Source: an uncultured Bacteroides sp.
GTDB taxonomy: Bacteria; Bacteroidota; Bacteroidia; Bacteroidales; Bacteroidaceae
Assembly: GCA_902492205.1 (NCBI GenBank)
Contig: CABUKU010000003.1
Coordinates: forward strand, 1 to 64,000
Reading direction: 5' to 3'
DNA length: 64,000 nucleotides
The first letter of the stretch is position 1. Each line of letters starts with the position of its first letter. A model generated the notes under the pieces. It made no database searches, was not told the origin of the DNA, and worked only from the letters and a program-made list of their open reading frames with translations. This document shows, in pieces, positions 49,214-58,147 of this stretch. A program made the position numbers and the translations under genes.

Positions 49214-50322
49214 AATTTCTGTTTATAGTCCAAGGTGAAGGCAGAGGGCATTTTACTCAGGCCATTACGTTAGAAGAGATGTTGATGAAAGAGGGACACG
49301 AAGTAGTTGAGGTCTTGGTAGGCAAAAGCTCCAACCGTACTCTTCCGGGTTTCTTTAACAGGAGTATCCATGCTCCCGTCAAGCGGTTCATAAGTCCTAA
49401 TTTTCTTCCTACGGCTCAGAATAAAAGAGCGAAAGTAGGTAGGAGCGTTGCATATAATCTCCTTAAACTGCCTGTGTATCTCAGGAGTATGCTTTATATA
49501 AAAGAACGTATAAAGGCAACTCGGACGGATGTGGTTGTGAACTTCTACGAACTCTTGACAGGGCTTACCTATACTTTTTTGCGTCCTGAGGTGCCTTATG
49601 TTTGTATCGGTCATCAATATCTGTTCCTTCATCCGGACTTTGAGTTTCCCGGAAATAAAAAGGCAGGCATCACTATGCTCCGGCTCTTTACGAGAATGAC
49701 AAGCCTCAGGGCTTCCAAACGTTTGGCATTATCATTCCGGAATATGTTGCAGGATAGGGAAAAAAGAATTATCGTTGTTCCACCTTTACTGCGTAGTGAA
49801 GTGATCTCCATGGAAGGAGAGAAGGGAGATTATGTACATGGTTATATGGTAAACTCCGGTTTTGCCGATAGTGTGCTCGATTATCATTTCCAACATCCCG
49901 AAGTGAAGATGCATTTCTTCTGGGATAAAACCGATGCACCCGAAGAATCAAAGATTACAGAAAATCTGAGTTTTCATCAGATAGATGATTTGTTGTTCTT
50001 GAAATATATGGTGTCTTGCCGTGCCTATGCCAGTACTGCCGGATTTGAATCCATATGTGAAGCCATGTATTTAGGCAAGCCCGTGATGATGGTCCCGGCA
50101 CATATCGAGCAAGATTGCAATGCTTATGATGCAGCAAGGGCAGGAGCAGGGATAGTAGCCGAATCCTTTGAACTTGATAGGTTATTGGAGTTTGCAGATT
50201 CTTATCAACCGAACAAAGAGTTTGCATATTGGGCAAGAAGCAGCGGCAGGTTGATAATATCGGAATTGGAAGAGGTAGCCAACGAACGGTCTATGATAAA
50301 CGTAGCTACTCTTGCCGGGTAG
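49210..50322 (+). CDS. Glycosyltransferase (GT28/MurG-like fold)
   Basis: This is a 370-residue protein with the GT-B layout. The N-terminal KFLFIVQGEGRGHFTQAITLEEML motif is the Gly-rich loop with GHFTQ, and the C-terminal domain has YASTAGFESICEAMYLGKPVMMVPAHIEQDCNA for nucleotide-sugar binding. Similar proteins transfer sugars to lipids or small acceptors; the acceptor is unknown. It overlaps the 48-residue ORF by 4 nt and ends before a strong two-way terminator. Confidence 0.8.
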   Translation: MKFLFIVQGEGRGHFTQAITLEEMLMKEGHEVVEVLVGKSSNRTLPGFFNRSIHAPVKRFISPNFLPTAQNKRAKVGRSVAYNLLKLPVYLRSMLYIKERIKATRTDVVVNFYELLTGLTYTFLRPEVPYVCIGHQYLFLHPDFEFPGNKKAGITMLRLFTRMTSLRASKRLALSFRNMLQDREKRIIVVPPLLRSEVISMEGEKGDYVHGYMVNSGFADSVLDYHFQHPEVKMHFFWDKTDAPEESKITENLSFHQIDDLLFLKYMVSCRAYASTAGFESICEAMYLGKPVMMVPAHIEQDCNAYDAARAGAGIVAESFELDRLLEFADSYQPNKEFAYWARSSGRLIISELEEVANERSMINVATLAG

Positions 50323-50336
50323 TTGCTGAAAAGGAT

Positions 50337-50378
50337 AAAGTAAATGAGGCGTGGAATGCTCCGCGCCTCATTTACTTT
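50337..50378. terminator. Two-way terminator between the glycosyltransferase and DPP11-like genes
   Basis: AAAGTAAATGAGGCG (50337-50351) pairs perfectly with CGCCTCATTTACTTT (50364-50378). A and T runs on the two sides allow use in both directions. Confidence 0.9.
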
Positions 50379-50383
50379 ATGGT

Positions 50384-52549
50384 TTATTCAACGATGTTCA
50401 GTTCATTGATAATGTGGGAAGCTCCTGCAAACTTATCTATAATAAATAAGGTGTAGCGGATGTCCACACAGGCGGCACGTTGAAGTACCGGTTGGAAAGC
50501 AATGTCACCGGTCAGCCCTTCCCAGTTGCGGTCAAAGCCTGTTCCGATCAACTCTCCTTTTCCATTGAATACCGGGCTGCCCGAATTACCACCGGTGTTA
50601 TCTGTGTTGGTAATGAAACAAACCGGCATTTCTCCGTTCTTCATGGCATAACGTCCGAAATCTTTGTTCTTGTACAATTCCTTTAGTTTAGCCGGAACAA
50701 CGAATTCATAGTTATTCGGATCTTCTTTCTGCATCACTCCTTTCAGAGTTGTGTAGTAGGAGTATTCCATTCCGTCGGCAGGTTTGTATGGGAAAATGCG
50801 CCCGTAAGTCAGTCGGAGAGTAGAGTTTGCATCGGGATAAATGGATTTGCCCTGACTTTGTTTCAAGTCCGTCATCCCTTTTACCCATACCTTGTGAGCA
50901 GCAGCATATGCTTTATTCTCCTTTTGCATGGCAAGAGCCATTTCGGTAAGTCCTCGGCGAATGGAGTAAGCGTATAGCACCATCCAGTCATGTTCTATTT
51001 TATAGATACTCGGTTTACGGATGAACTTATCGAAGTTTTCCCTGCTTCCAAATATGGAGTTCTTGAAACAAGCATCGACAAATGCATCTGTGTTGCCTTT
51101 GAAACGGCTGTCTATCACTTGGAAGATGCTGACTCTTTGGTCGGCAGGTATAAGTTGTGCATAGAGTTTCAGCATTTCTTTAGATACAATACGGTCTACT
51201 TCCGGGTTGTAGCTCTTATTGAAATACTTGTCGGCAGCTTGCTGTAAATTAGCTTTTGCCGAATCTATTTTTGCCTTGTCTTTACTTTCAAGAGCTTTAA
51301 GAAGTGCATCTGTTGAAGGAATCTTTGAGAATTCCGTTCCGTTTCTCAGGGCTTCTGTGATAGCTTGTTCGTGATAAATGTACGGTCTGCGCTTGGCTAC
51401 GATAGAACGGATTTCATCAAATGCTTTCTGATAAGCACTGTTTCCTTCCTTTTTGCCTTTGGCTAACAGTTCTTCTTGCTGCGCTTTTTTGGTGTCGAGT
51501 ACATTCAAACGAATCAAACCTTTGTTCATTCCGATAGCGTTCTTCCAATAGTTGGCAGAAGATGCATACTTGCTTGCATACTGAATGCGCACGGCAGGAT
51601 CGGCTTGCATAAGTTTCATCATGGCTTCCTGACGCACACCGCGAACGGTGTCACGCATGAAGTTGGTGGTTTCCATACGTTCTTTTACTTCGTCCGAGAT
51701 CATGTAACGCCAGTTGCGTCCGGGGAATCCCATAACAAGGGTAAAGTCTCCTTCTTTTATTCCGCCGATGTTGATAACAAGGCTGCGTTTCACTTTCAAA
51801 GGAACGTTAGTAGGACTGTATGAAGCAGACTTACCGTCTTTGTCGGCATAGATGCGGAACAGAGAAAAGTCACCGCAATGGCGGGGCCACATCCAGTTAT
51901 CTGTATCTGCACCAAATTTACCGATTGATGAAGGAGGTGCACCTACCATACGGATGTCTTTATACACAGTCTTTACAAAGAGGTAATATTTGTTGGCTCC
52001 ATAGAAAGGCTTTAATTCCAAAGCCGTTGCAGGAGTCACTTCAATATTGTTTTCTTTGGCGAAACGGTCTGCTACTTTCTTCAGATACTTCGGAGAAAGG
52101 TAGTTTGTTCCTTCCGGATCTTTGTCTTTCTTCAGTTGTTCTTCTACGTAAGGTGTTACGTCGAGAATCTTATCAATAAAAGTAACCGATAGACCTTCGC
52201 AGGGAAGTTCCTCGCTGCGGTTCATAGCCCAGAATCCGTCTGTCAGGTAATCATGCTCCACGGAACTGTGCTGCTGGATGTAGCTGTATCCGCAATGATG
52301 ATTGGTTAGTACCAGTCCTTCCGAAGAAATGACTTCTCCTGTACATCCTCCGCCGAAGTGAACCACCGCATCTTTCAGGCTGATTCCGTCCGGGGAGTAA
52401 ATCTGTTCGGCAGTCAGGTCTAAGCCCAACTCTTTCATTACCGCTTCATTTTGTGCTTTCAGATCGGTAAGCATCCACATACCCTCATCGGCTTGTACCG
52501 AAAGGGCAGTGAAAAGCGATGCCGCCAATATAAGTGATAATTTCTTCAT
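50384..52549 (-). CDS. dpp11: S46 dipeptidyl peptidase, predicted DPP11 (acidic P1)
   Basis: This is a 721-residue exported peptidase with a signal peptide ending near VQADEG. The catalytic triad is visible: His in LTNHHCGYSYIQQHSS, Asp in GADTDNWMWPRHCGDFSLFRIYAD, and Ser in GGNSGSPVFN (about 653). Eighteen residues after that Ser lies Arg (GTGFDRNW). In the Porphyromonas enzymes this position separates DPP11 (Arg, cuts after Asp/Glu) from DPP7 (Gly). This gene therefore predicts DPP11-type specificity. It follows the other S46 gene by 6 nt in one operon and should release dipeptides in the periplasm. Confidence 0.92.
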   Translation of the reverse strand: MKKLSLILAASLFTALSVQADEGMWMLTDLKAQNEAVMKELGLDLTAEQIYSPDGISLKDAVVHFGGGCTGEVISSEGLVLTNHHCGYSYIQQHSSVEHDYLTDGFWAMNRSEELPCEGLSVTFIDKILDVTPYVEEQLKKDKDPEGTNYLSPKYLKKVADRFAKENNIEVTPATALELKPFYGANKYYLFVKTVYKDIRMVGAPPSSIGKFGADTDNWMWPRHCGDFSLFRIYADKDGKSASYSPTNVPLKVKRSLVINIGGIKEGDFTLVMGFPGRNWRYMISDEVKERMETTNFMRDTVRGVRQEAMMKLMQADPAVRIQYASKYASSANYWKNAIGMNKGLIRLNVLDTKKAQQEELLAKGKKEGNSAYQKAFDEIRSIVAKRRPYIYHEQAITEALRNGTEFSKIPSTDALLKALESKDKAKIDSAKANLQQAADKYFNKSYNPEVDRIVSKEMLKLYAQLIPADQRVSIFQVIDSRFKGNTDAFVDACFKNSIFGSRENFDKFIRKPSIYKIEHDWMVLYAYSIRRGLTEMALAMQKENKAYAAAHKVWVKGMTDLKQSQGKSIYPDANSTLRLTYGRIFPYKPADGMEYSYYTTLKGVMQKEDPNNYEFVVPAKLKELYKNKDFGRYAMKNGEMPVCFITNTDNTGGNSGSPVFNGKGELIGTGFDRNWEGLTGDIAFQPVLQRAACVDIRYTLFIIDKFAGASHIINELNIVE

Positions 52550-52555
52550 AAGCTG

Positions 52556-54724
52556 TTACTCTAGAATGGTCATTTCGTCAATCAGGTGTTTTGCTCCACC
52601 CAGTTTGTCGATGATGAATAAAACATAGCGAATATCTACGTTGATGCAACGTTGCAAATCTTTGTCGAAGTTGATGTCACCGCTCAATGATTCCCAGTTG
52701 CCGTCAAAGGCTGCACCAATCAATTCACCGCGTGAGTTGATAACGGGGCTGCCGGAGTTACCGCCGGTAATGTCATTGTTTGAAGTGAAACATACAGGCA
52801 TTGTACCGTCTTTCATGGCATAACGTCCGAAGTCTTTGTTCAGAATCAGTTCTTTCAACTTGGCAGGTACGTTGAACTCACGGTTTTCCGGATCTTCTTT
52901 TTGCAGAATGCCGTCGGTAGTAGTGAAGTAATCGTAATGGATGCCGTCTTTCGGACTGTATGATTTCACGTTGCCATAAGTCAGGCGGATAGTGAAGTTA
53001 GCATCGGGAGCCGATGGTTCCGGCAACTTCATTTCAGTAAGTCCGCGCACATAAGTCTTGTGGAGCGCATTAAGCGGTTTGTTTATTTCAATGGCCTTGC
53101 TTTGCAAATCCTTGTACTTATTAACTTTGGATGCAAAGAAATCGAAAGAGAGATCTTTCTCAAGAGCCTTTTTGTTCGGTTTGGCTAAGAACTTGTTTAA
53201 GTTAGTTTCATTGGCAAGGATGGAATTGTTGTACATATCATCTACAAAACGGTCGTAGTCACCTTTGTATTTCTTTTCAATCACCTTGTAAATGTCCGGG
53301 CGGTCTTCTGCCGGAATCATTTCGGCATATAAAGGAAGAATGGCTTTAGCCACCTTGCGGTCTACTTCATGGTCGTAGTCTTTGTTATGTATTCTTTTAT
53401 AAGCGGCTTCGAGTGAGTTGAGTGCTTTTCCCAATGAACCGTCCTTATCTTTACTGTCGATAGCTTTGATTATATCTTCGCGTACACGGTTATCCGAGTT
53501 AAATTCGATGGCGGATATAAGTGCTTCACCCAGAGTTGTCAACTGATAGTTAAGTGAAGAACCTTGTGCTATCACATCATCAATCTGTTTCACTACATTG
53601 GCATAAGCGTCATTGTTCTGCTGACGGGCAAAGTCTGCAAACTTCTTTTCCTGTTCGCTTTTGGCATCCAACACACCGTTGTCAACGATAGCTTTGTTCA
53701 TGCCGATAGAATTCTTCCAGTAGTTTGCCGAACCTGCATATTTGTTAGCATATTGAATACGGGTTTTGTCGCTCTTGTTCATCTCTTTCTTCAACACATC
53801 CAAACGCACTCCACGTACTTTGATACGCGGTTCGTTAATGGTTTTCATTCTATATTCCACTTCTGAACGGGTAAGGTAACGGCTTGTGCTGCCGGGGAAA
53901 CCCATAATCATGGCATAATCTCCTTCTTCCACACCCTTTAGTGAGATAGCGAAATGCTTCTTTGTTTTCAAAGGAACGTTTGATTCACTGTATTCTGCCG
54001 GCTCGCCATTTGCATCGGCATAAATGCGGAACATGGAGAAGTCTCCCGTGTGGCGGGGCCACATCCAGTTATCTGTTTCGCCGCCAAACTTACCTACCGA
54101 TGAAGGAGGAGCGGCAACCATGCGTACATCGGGATATACTTTCTTGTAGAACATATAGAATTTGTTTCCTGCATAGAAAGGCAATGCTTGCGGAACGATG
54201 CCTTTTTTGTCTTTCAGGTCGCTCTTTTCATAAAGTTCATTGGCGAGCTTGCCGAGGAAACTGCTGGTAAATGATTCTGCTTCTGTTATTTCATTGGCGG
54301 CAATCTTTGCGTTTACAAGGCCTGTGATGTCCTCTATGCGTTCAATGAAAGTGAACTTCAATCCCGGAGTAGCCAGTTCCTTGTCTTTCGATGCAGCCCA
54401 GAATCCGTCTGTTAAGTAGTCGTGTTCCGTAGAACTGTGTTGTTGGATAGAAGCATATCCGCAGTGATGGTTGGTAAGTATCAAGCCTTCGGGTGAGATA
54501 ATCTCTCCGGTGCAACCGCCGCCGAAGATACCGACTGCATCTTTAAGCGATACTTTATTGGGATTGTATATATCATCAACATCCAGTTGAAGTCCCTGTT
54601 TTTTCATTTTGTCGGCAAGGTTCTGTTCCTTCATTAACTGAAGCAACCACATCCCTTCATCTGCTTTTGCAGAGAATATTGTCAGCACAAACGCTGCCAA
54701 TAGGTAAAGTGTCAGTTTTTTCAT
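52556..54724 (-). CDS. dpp7: S46 dipeptidyl peptidase, predicted DPP7 (hydrophobic P1)
   Basis: This is a 722-residue exported peptidase with a signal peptide ending near FSAKADEG. The triad is visible in LTNHHCGYASIQQHSS, GGETDNWMWPRHTGDFSMFRIYAD and GGNSGSPVIN. Eighteen residues after the catalytic Ser lies Gly (AAFDGNW), the DPP7 state, which predicts preference for hydrophobic P1 residues. It is the first gene of the S46 pair. A TATCTTTG box lies on the complement of 54770-54777. With the DPP11-like partner it covers complementary peptide ends. Confidence 0.92.
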   Translation of the reverse strand: MKKLTLYLLAAFVLTIFSAKADEGMWLLQLMKEQNLADKMKKQGLQLDVDDIYNPNKVSLKDAVGIFGGGCTGEIISPEGLILTNHHCGYASIQQHSSTEHDYLTDGFWAASKDKELATPGLKFTFIERIEDITGLVNAKIAANEITEAESFTSSFLGKLANELYEKSDLKDKKGIVPQALPFYAGNKFYMFYKKVYPDVRMVAAPPSSVGKFGGETDNWMWPRHTGDFSMFRIYADANGEPAEYSESNVPLKTKKHFAISLKGVEEGDYAMIMGFPGSTSRYLTRSEVEYRMKTINEPRIKVRGVRLDVLKKEMNKSDKTRIQYANKYAGSANYWKNSIGMNKAIVDNGVLDAKSEQEKKFADFARQQNNDAYANVVKQIDDVIAQGSSLNYQLTTLGEALISAIEFNSDNRVREDIIKAIDSKDKDGSLGKALNSLEAAYKRIHNKDYDHEVDRKVAKAILPLYAEMIPAEDRPDIYKVIEKKYKGDYDRFVDDMYNNSILANETNLNKFLAKPNKKALEKDLSFDFFASKVNKYKDLQSKAIEINKPLNALHKTYVRGLTEMKLPEPSAPDANFTIRLTYGNVKSYSPKDGIHYDYFTTTDGILQKEDPENREFNVPAKLKELILNKDFGRYAMKDGTMPVCFTSNNDITGGNSGSPVINSRGELIGAAFDGNWESLSGDINFDKDLQRCINVDIRYVLFIIDKLGGAKHLIDEMTILE

Positions 54725-54769
54725 TCGTCTTTGTCTATTATTAATGGATTAATGTTTCATTTTGATAGG

Positions 54770-54777
54770 CAAAGATA
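54770..54777 (-). promoter_or_regulatory. -7 box of the S46 peptidase operon
   Basis: The complement reads TATCTTTG, fitting TAnnTTTG, 45 nt before the start codon at 54724. Confidence 0.45.
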
Positions 54778-54804
54778 AAATATTTCTCTGAATGATAAGC
54801 TTTT

Positions 54805-56031
54805 CTAACCTCGCTTTTTTGCCCATTCCATTACATTGGCAGGCGGGCGCTGTGCAAGAAGCTCTTTCTTCATGAAGTCCATGTAAGGTGCAACGTGGTT
54901 GAAGAACCGGTAATATCCTTTACAAAGATAGTTCAGTCCGGGCTCGCCGTCGGCTGTTACGGCAAAACGGTTTTTGGGACATTCACCGTTACAGGCAAAC
55001 AAGTATTCGCATTCGCAGCATTGGCGGGGAAGCGACTTCTGCTTCATTGCACCGAATTGTTGCTGACGCTCACCATACATCATTTCTACAAGAGTTTGAT
55101 TATGGATGTTCCCAAGCTTGTATTCGGGAAAAACAAAATGGTCACAGGAATACACGTCACCGTTGAACTCCATTACACCGGCATGCCCACAATTCTTTGC
55201 CATGGAACATACACCGGGTTGTTCGCCCACCCAGTTGGCAAGTGTACTGTCGAACAGTTGGATGTAGTAATTGCCCACGTCGTTTTTCACCCATTTATCA
55301 AAGATGGTGCACAGGAAGTTACCCCATTGCTCGGGAGTGACGGAGAAGTCGGCGAGTGTTCCGCGTTCTCTGTCGGCAAGCGAACTCAGCGTTCTGCCGT
55401 CCGTGTGTTCATAAATACGCTCAACGATGGGAGCGAACTGTATATACCGGCAATCTATCTCTTTAAAGAAGTGGTAGAAATCAAGCGGATAGTCCGCATT
55501 AAAGTCATTCACCACCGCCATTGCATTCCACTCCACGCCGTGCTTTTTCAATAGGTTGATACCCTTCATTACCTTTTGGAAAGAGGGCAAACCCTGACGG
55601 TTGCGGCGGTATTCATCGTGAAACTCCTGCGGTCCGTCAATGGAAATGCCTACAAGGAAATTGTTTTCGCGAAAGAACTTGCACCATTCATCGGTAAGCA
55701 ACGTGCCGTTTGTCTGGATGCAATTGGCAATACTTCTGCCGTTTGCATATTTCTTTTGCAGCTCGATAGCCTTTTTGTAGAAACCTAACGGGCGCATCAA
55801 CGTTTCTCCTCCGTGCCACGTGAAGAGCACTTGCGGCATTGTTTGCGAGTTAATGTACTCCTGAATGAACTTTTCGAGCAATTCCTCACTCATCACATGG
55901 CGGGGATTGTTCTCGTATAGCTTTGCTTTCTCTAAGTAATAGCAATATTCGCAAGCAAGGTTGCACACAGCACCTACGGGTTTCAACATCACGTATAAAG
56001 GCTTGGCAAACGGGGCAAACGTGTTATTCAT
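54805..56031 (-). CDS. Anaerobic sulfatase-maturating radical SAM enzyme
   Basis: This is a 408-residue protein starting MNNTFAPFAKPLYVMLKPVG at 56031. The radical SAM motif is CNLACEYCYY, followed by LFTWHGGETLMRP. The C-terminal SPASM region has cysteines in GVCSMAKNCGHAG, GDVYSCDHFVFPEY and CCECEYLFACNGECPKNRF for two auxiliary clusters. This is the anSME architecture, which converts an active-site Cys or Ser of sulfatases into formylglycine. No sulfatase gene lies in this window, so its targets are elsewhere in the genome. A longer frame upstream runs into the leader and is not supported. A TATTTTTG box lies at the complement of 56067-56074. Confidence 0.93.
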   Translation of the reverse strand: MNNTFAPFAKPLYVMLKPVGAVCNLACEYCYYLEKAKLYENNPRHVMSEELLEKFIQEYINSQTMPQVLFTWHGGETLMRPLGFYKKAIELQKKYANGRSIANCIQTNGTLLTDEWCKFFRENNFLVGISIDGPQEFHDEYRRNRQGLPSFQKVMKGINLLKKHGVEWNAMAVVNDFNADYPLDFYHFFKEIDCRYIQFAPIVERIYEHTDGRTLSSLADRERGTLADFSVTPEQWGNFLCTIFDKWVKNDVGNYYIQLFDSTLANWVGEQPGVCSMAKNCGHAGVMEFNGDVYSCDHFVFPEYKLGNIHNQTLVEMMYGERQQQFGAMKQKSLPRQCCECEYLFACNGECPKNRFAVTADGEPGLNYLCKGYYRFFNHVAPYMDFMKKELLAQRPPANVMEWAKKRG

Positions 56032-56156
56032 AATTAAAACAGATGAGTTTATTCCCGGCAAACATACAAAAATACTTTGGAACAAGGCTTCTTTTCCCTT
56101 TTTTCTCTGATATGTTATTGGTTTTAACGGGAATGTTTTTCTGTTTTATAAGGACA

Positions 56157-56256
56157 AATTTAGCGTCCCACAATTGTGGGACGATCGTCTCATATATGTG
56201 GGATGATCGTCTCATAATTGTGGTACGACCGTCTCACAATTGTGGGACGCTAAATT
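56157..56256 (+). repeat. 100-bp four-palindrome element, copy C (most regular)
   Basis: The ends AATTTAGCG (56157-56165) and CGCTAAATT (56248-56256) are exact inverse complements. Inside are four 15-bp units at a 22-bp period: CCCACAATTGTGGGA, CTCATATATGTGGGA, CTCATAATTGTGGTA and CTCACAATTGTGGGA, with spacers CGATCGT, TGATCGT and CGACCGT. It is in the same orientation as copy B. It lies between the divergent sulfatase maturase and DUF4369 lipoprotein genes. The rest of this 420-bp gap holds only the promoters noted at each side. Confidence 0.95.
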
Positions 56257-56376
56257 CTCCGGCTCAAAACAGAAAATATGATTGGTGAAAAATTAATATG
56301 TAACCTGTCATATGGAAATAGAATCCTTAATGTTTCACATTTTCCTCCGTCAAGTTTTAAATATTGATAAAATGTT

Positions 56377-56407
56377 TTTGCATACATGCAATACTGTTGT
56401 ACCTTTG
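56377..56407 (+). promoter_or_regulatory. Promoter of the DUF4369 lipoprotein gene
   Basis: TTTG at 56377-56380, a 19-nt gap, then TACCTTTG at 56400-56407, a good Bacteroidales promoter match 44 nt before the start codon. Confidence 0.65.
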
Positions 56408-56450
56408 CCCCCGTAACGTCACAACAAAATGACATGGTATAAGATAAAAT

Positions 56451-57179
56451 ATGAATAAACTCATTTTCATTTCTATATTGTTAATAAGCGTGTTGTCTTC
56501 CTGTTCGAAGAAATACAAAATAACAGGAGAGGCATCCGTATCGAGGCTTGACGGAAGAATGCTTTTCCTTAAGGTTGTGAAAGACGGTGCTTTCGTAAAT
56601 ATTGATTCGGCGGAAGTCATACACGGGCTTTTCAAGATGAAAGGAAAAGTGGATTCCACGCAAATGGTAACGCTCTTTATAGATGATGTGAGCATCATGC
56701 CTTTGGTGCTTGAAGGCGGTAACATAAAAATATCCATAACAAACACGGCTCTCGAAGCAAAAGGAACTCCGCTCAATGACAGGTTATATTCATTCATTGA
56801 AAACAGAAATATACTCGAAGCGGATGTGAATGACCTTGGCAGCAAGGAAGCCAGCATGATTCTCAATGGAGAAGATCCGTTGGTTGCCCATAGCAAGATA
56901 CAGAAAGCAAGCGACAGCCTTGCCGATGTGATGAACAAGCAAGTGAAAGAGTTCTTTGCCGAGAACTATGAAAATGTATTGGGACCGGGTGTTTTCATGA
57001 TGCTTTGCAGCAGTATGCCTTATCCTATAATGACTCCTCAGATAGAAGATATAATGAAAGATGCTCCCTATTCTTTTAAGAATGATCCGTCGGTGAAAGA
57101 TTTTCTCAATAAGGCCAAGGAAAATCTGGAACTTATCAAAGAGCATCAGAGAATGAATGCCAACGCGGCAAGTAACTGA
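56451..57179 (+). CDS. DUF4369-domain lipoprotein
   Basis: This is a 242-residue lipoprotein with lipobox VLSSC (Cys 18). Residues about 22-115 match the DUF4369 beta domain (YKITGEASVSRLDGRMLFLKVVKDGAFVNIDSAEVIHGLFKMKGKV) that commonly precedes a thioredoxin domain in Bacteroidales. Here no thioredoxin domain follows; the C-terminal half is helical and ends in ELIKEHQRMNANAASN. The gene may thus be a short form missing the usual redox part. It is monocistronic and ends before hairpin repeat copy e. Confidence 0.8.
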   Translation: MNKLIFISILLISVLSSCSKKYKITGEASVSRLDGRMLFLKVVKDGAFVNIDSAEVIHGLFKMKGKVDSTQMVTLFIDDVSIMPLVLEGGNIKISITNTALEAKGTPLNDRLYSFIENRNILEADVNDLGSKEASMILNGEDPLVAHSKIQKASDSLADVMNKQVKEFFAENYENVLGPGVFMMLCSSMPYPIMTPQIEDIMKDAPYSFKNDPSVKDFLNKAKENLELIKEHQRMNANAASN

Positions 57180-57213
57180 AAGCACTGAAAGCGGATGAAA
57201 GCCGGAAAACGAC

Positions 57214-57281
57214 TTCTGCTTTCATCTGGTTTGCCTTGTAGTAAGTAGTTTCAGTATCGGCTGGAAGCGATGAAAGCGGAA
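57214..57281. repeat. Hairpin repeat, copy e (diverged)
   Basis: TTCTGCTTTCATC (57214-57226) pairs with GATGAAAGCGGAA (57269-57281), with one mismatch. The internal CTTGTAGTAAGTAGTTTC aligns with the core CTTGCTGTAAGGAGTTTC of copy c, which supports common origin. It separates two converging genes. Confidence 0.6.
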
Positions 57282-57309
57282 ATCGTTTTATTTGTTGGAT
57301 TTACTGTTT

Positions 57310-58068
57310 TTATCTATCCTGGTCTTCGTTTTTAACCATTCCTTTATAATGTTCGGGTAAGGAACTTTGCACGGCTTCATAGGCTTCTTCCATTGTTCCC
57401 TTAATGTTCTCTATGCCTTTTCCTTTGGGCTGAATTGGTTTGTGAATGGTAAGTACCATGCGGTGGTGTTTCACCCAACCGCCTGTGCGGGGAAGAATAT
57501 CAAAAGAACCGTCGATAGTGAGCGGAACCACAGCCAACTGCAAATCATCTGCCAACTGAAACGCTCCTTTCTTGAAATATCCCATGTGTCCGGTGAACGT
57601 GCGTGCTCCTTCGGGAAATACGACTAATGATGTTCCGTGAGTAAGCGTGTCACGTGCTTGCTGAATGGTTTCCAATACTTTTCTGGGCCCCGAGCGGTCT
57701 ACAAATATATGTCCTGCCGCCTCGCAAGCTTTACCCACGAAAGGCATCTTCCGCAGGCTTTTCTTCATCATCCATTTGAAGTTTCGGCCGAGAAAGCCGT
57801 AAATCAGGAAAATATCGAATGAGCCTTGGTGGTTAGCCACGAAAACATAGGATGTTTTCTTGTCAAGGTTTTCCCTTCCCCTTACTTTGACAGGGATAAG
57901 CAAAACATAACAGAACAATTGCGACCATATCTTTCCCGGATAATAGCCCCAGAAATGGGCACTGCCGATAAAAGAACCGGCAATGGTAGTGATGGCTGTT
58001 AGCAAAGTGAGTACTAACAGAATGGGAAGAGCGACGCATACTTGGTAAATGCGATATAGAATTTTCAT
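57310..58068 (-). CDS. plsC: 1-acyl-glycerol-3-phosphate acyltransferase (PlsC-like)
   Basis: This is a 252-residue protein starting MKILYRIYQVCVALPIL at 58068. An N-terminal membrane helix is followed by the acyltransferase motifs NHQGSFD (HxxxxD), then GHIFVDRSGPRK and VVFPEGARTFTG, in the usual order and spacing. It makes phosphatidic acid from lysophosphatidic acid at the inner membrane. A frame opening eight codons earlier is possible but not conserved. Confidence 0.9.
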   Translation of the reverse strand: MKILYRIYQVCVALPILLVLTLLTAITTIAGSFIGSAHFWGYYPGKIWSQLFCYVLLIPVKVRGRENLDKKTSYVFVANHQGSFDIFLIYGFLGRNFKWMMKKSLRKMPFVGKACEAAGHIFVDRSGPRKVLETIQQARDTLTHGTSLVVFPEGARTFTGHMGYFKKGAFQLADDLQLAVVPLTIDGSFDILPRTGGWVKHHRMVLTIHKPIQPKGKGIENIKGTMEEAYEAVQSSLPEHYKGMVKNEDQDR

Positions 58069-58147
58069 GATAATTGGTTTAATGTTTTGCAAAAATAAGG
58101 TTAATTTTTAGATTATCATTCTATATGCTTGCCAAGTTTACCATTAA

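Noticed and set aside
54895..55554. A 219-codon plus-strand frame opposite the sulfatase maturase
   Set aside because: The opposite strand encodes a complete radical SAM/SPASM protein with all cysteine motifs.
56024..56288. Small frames on both strands through copy C of the 100-bp element
   Set aside because: They read the repeat itself (RSSHIYETIV-type peptides), the same as at copy A, and have no other support.
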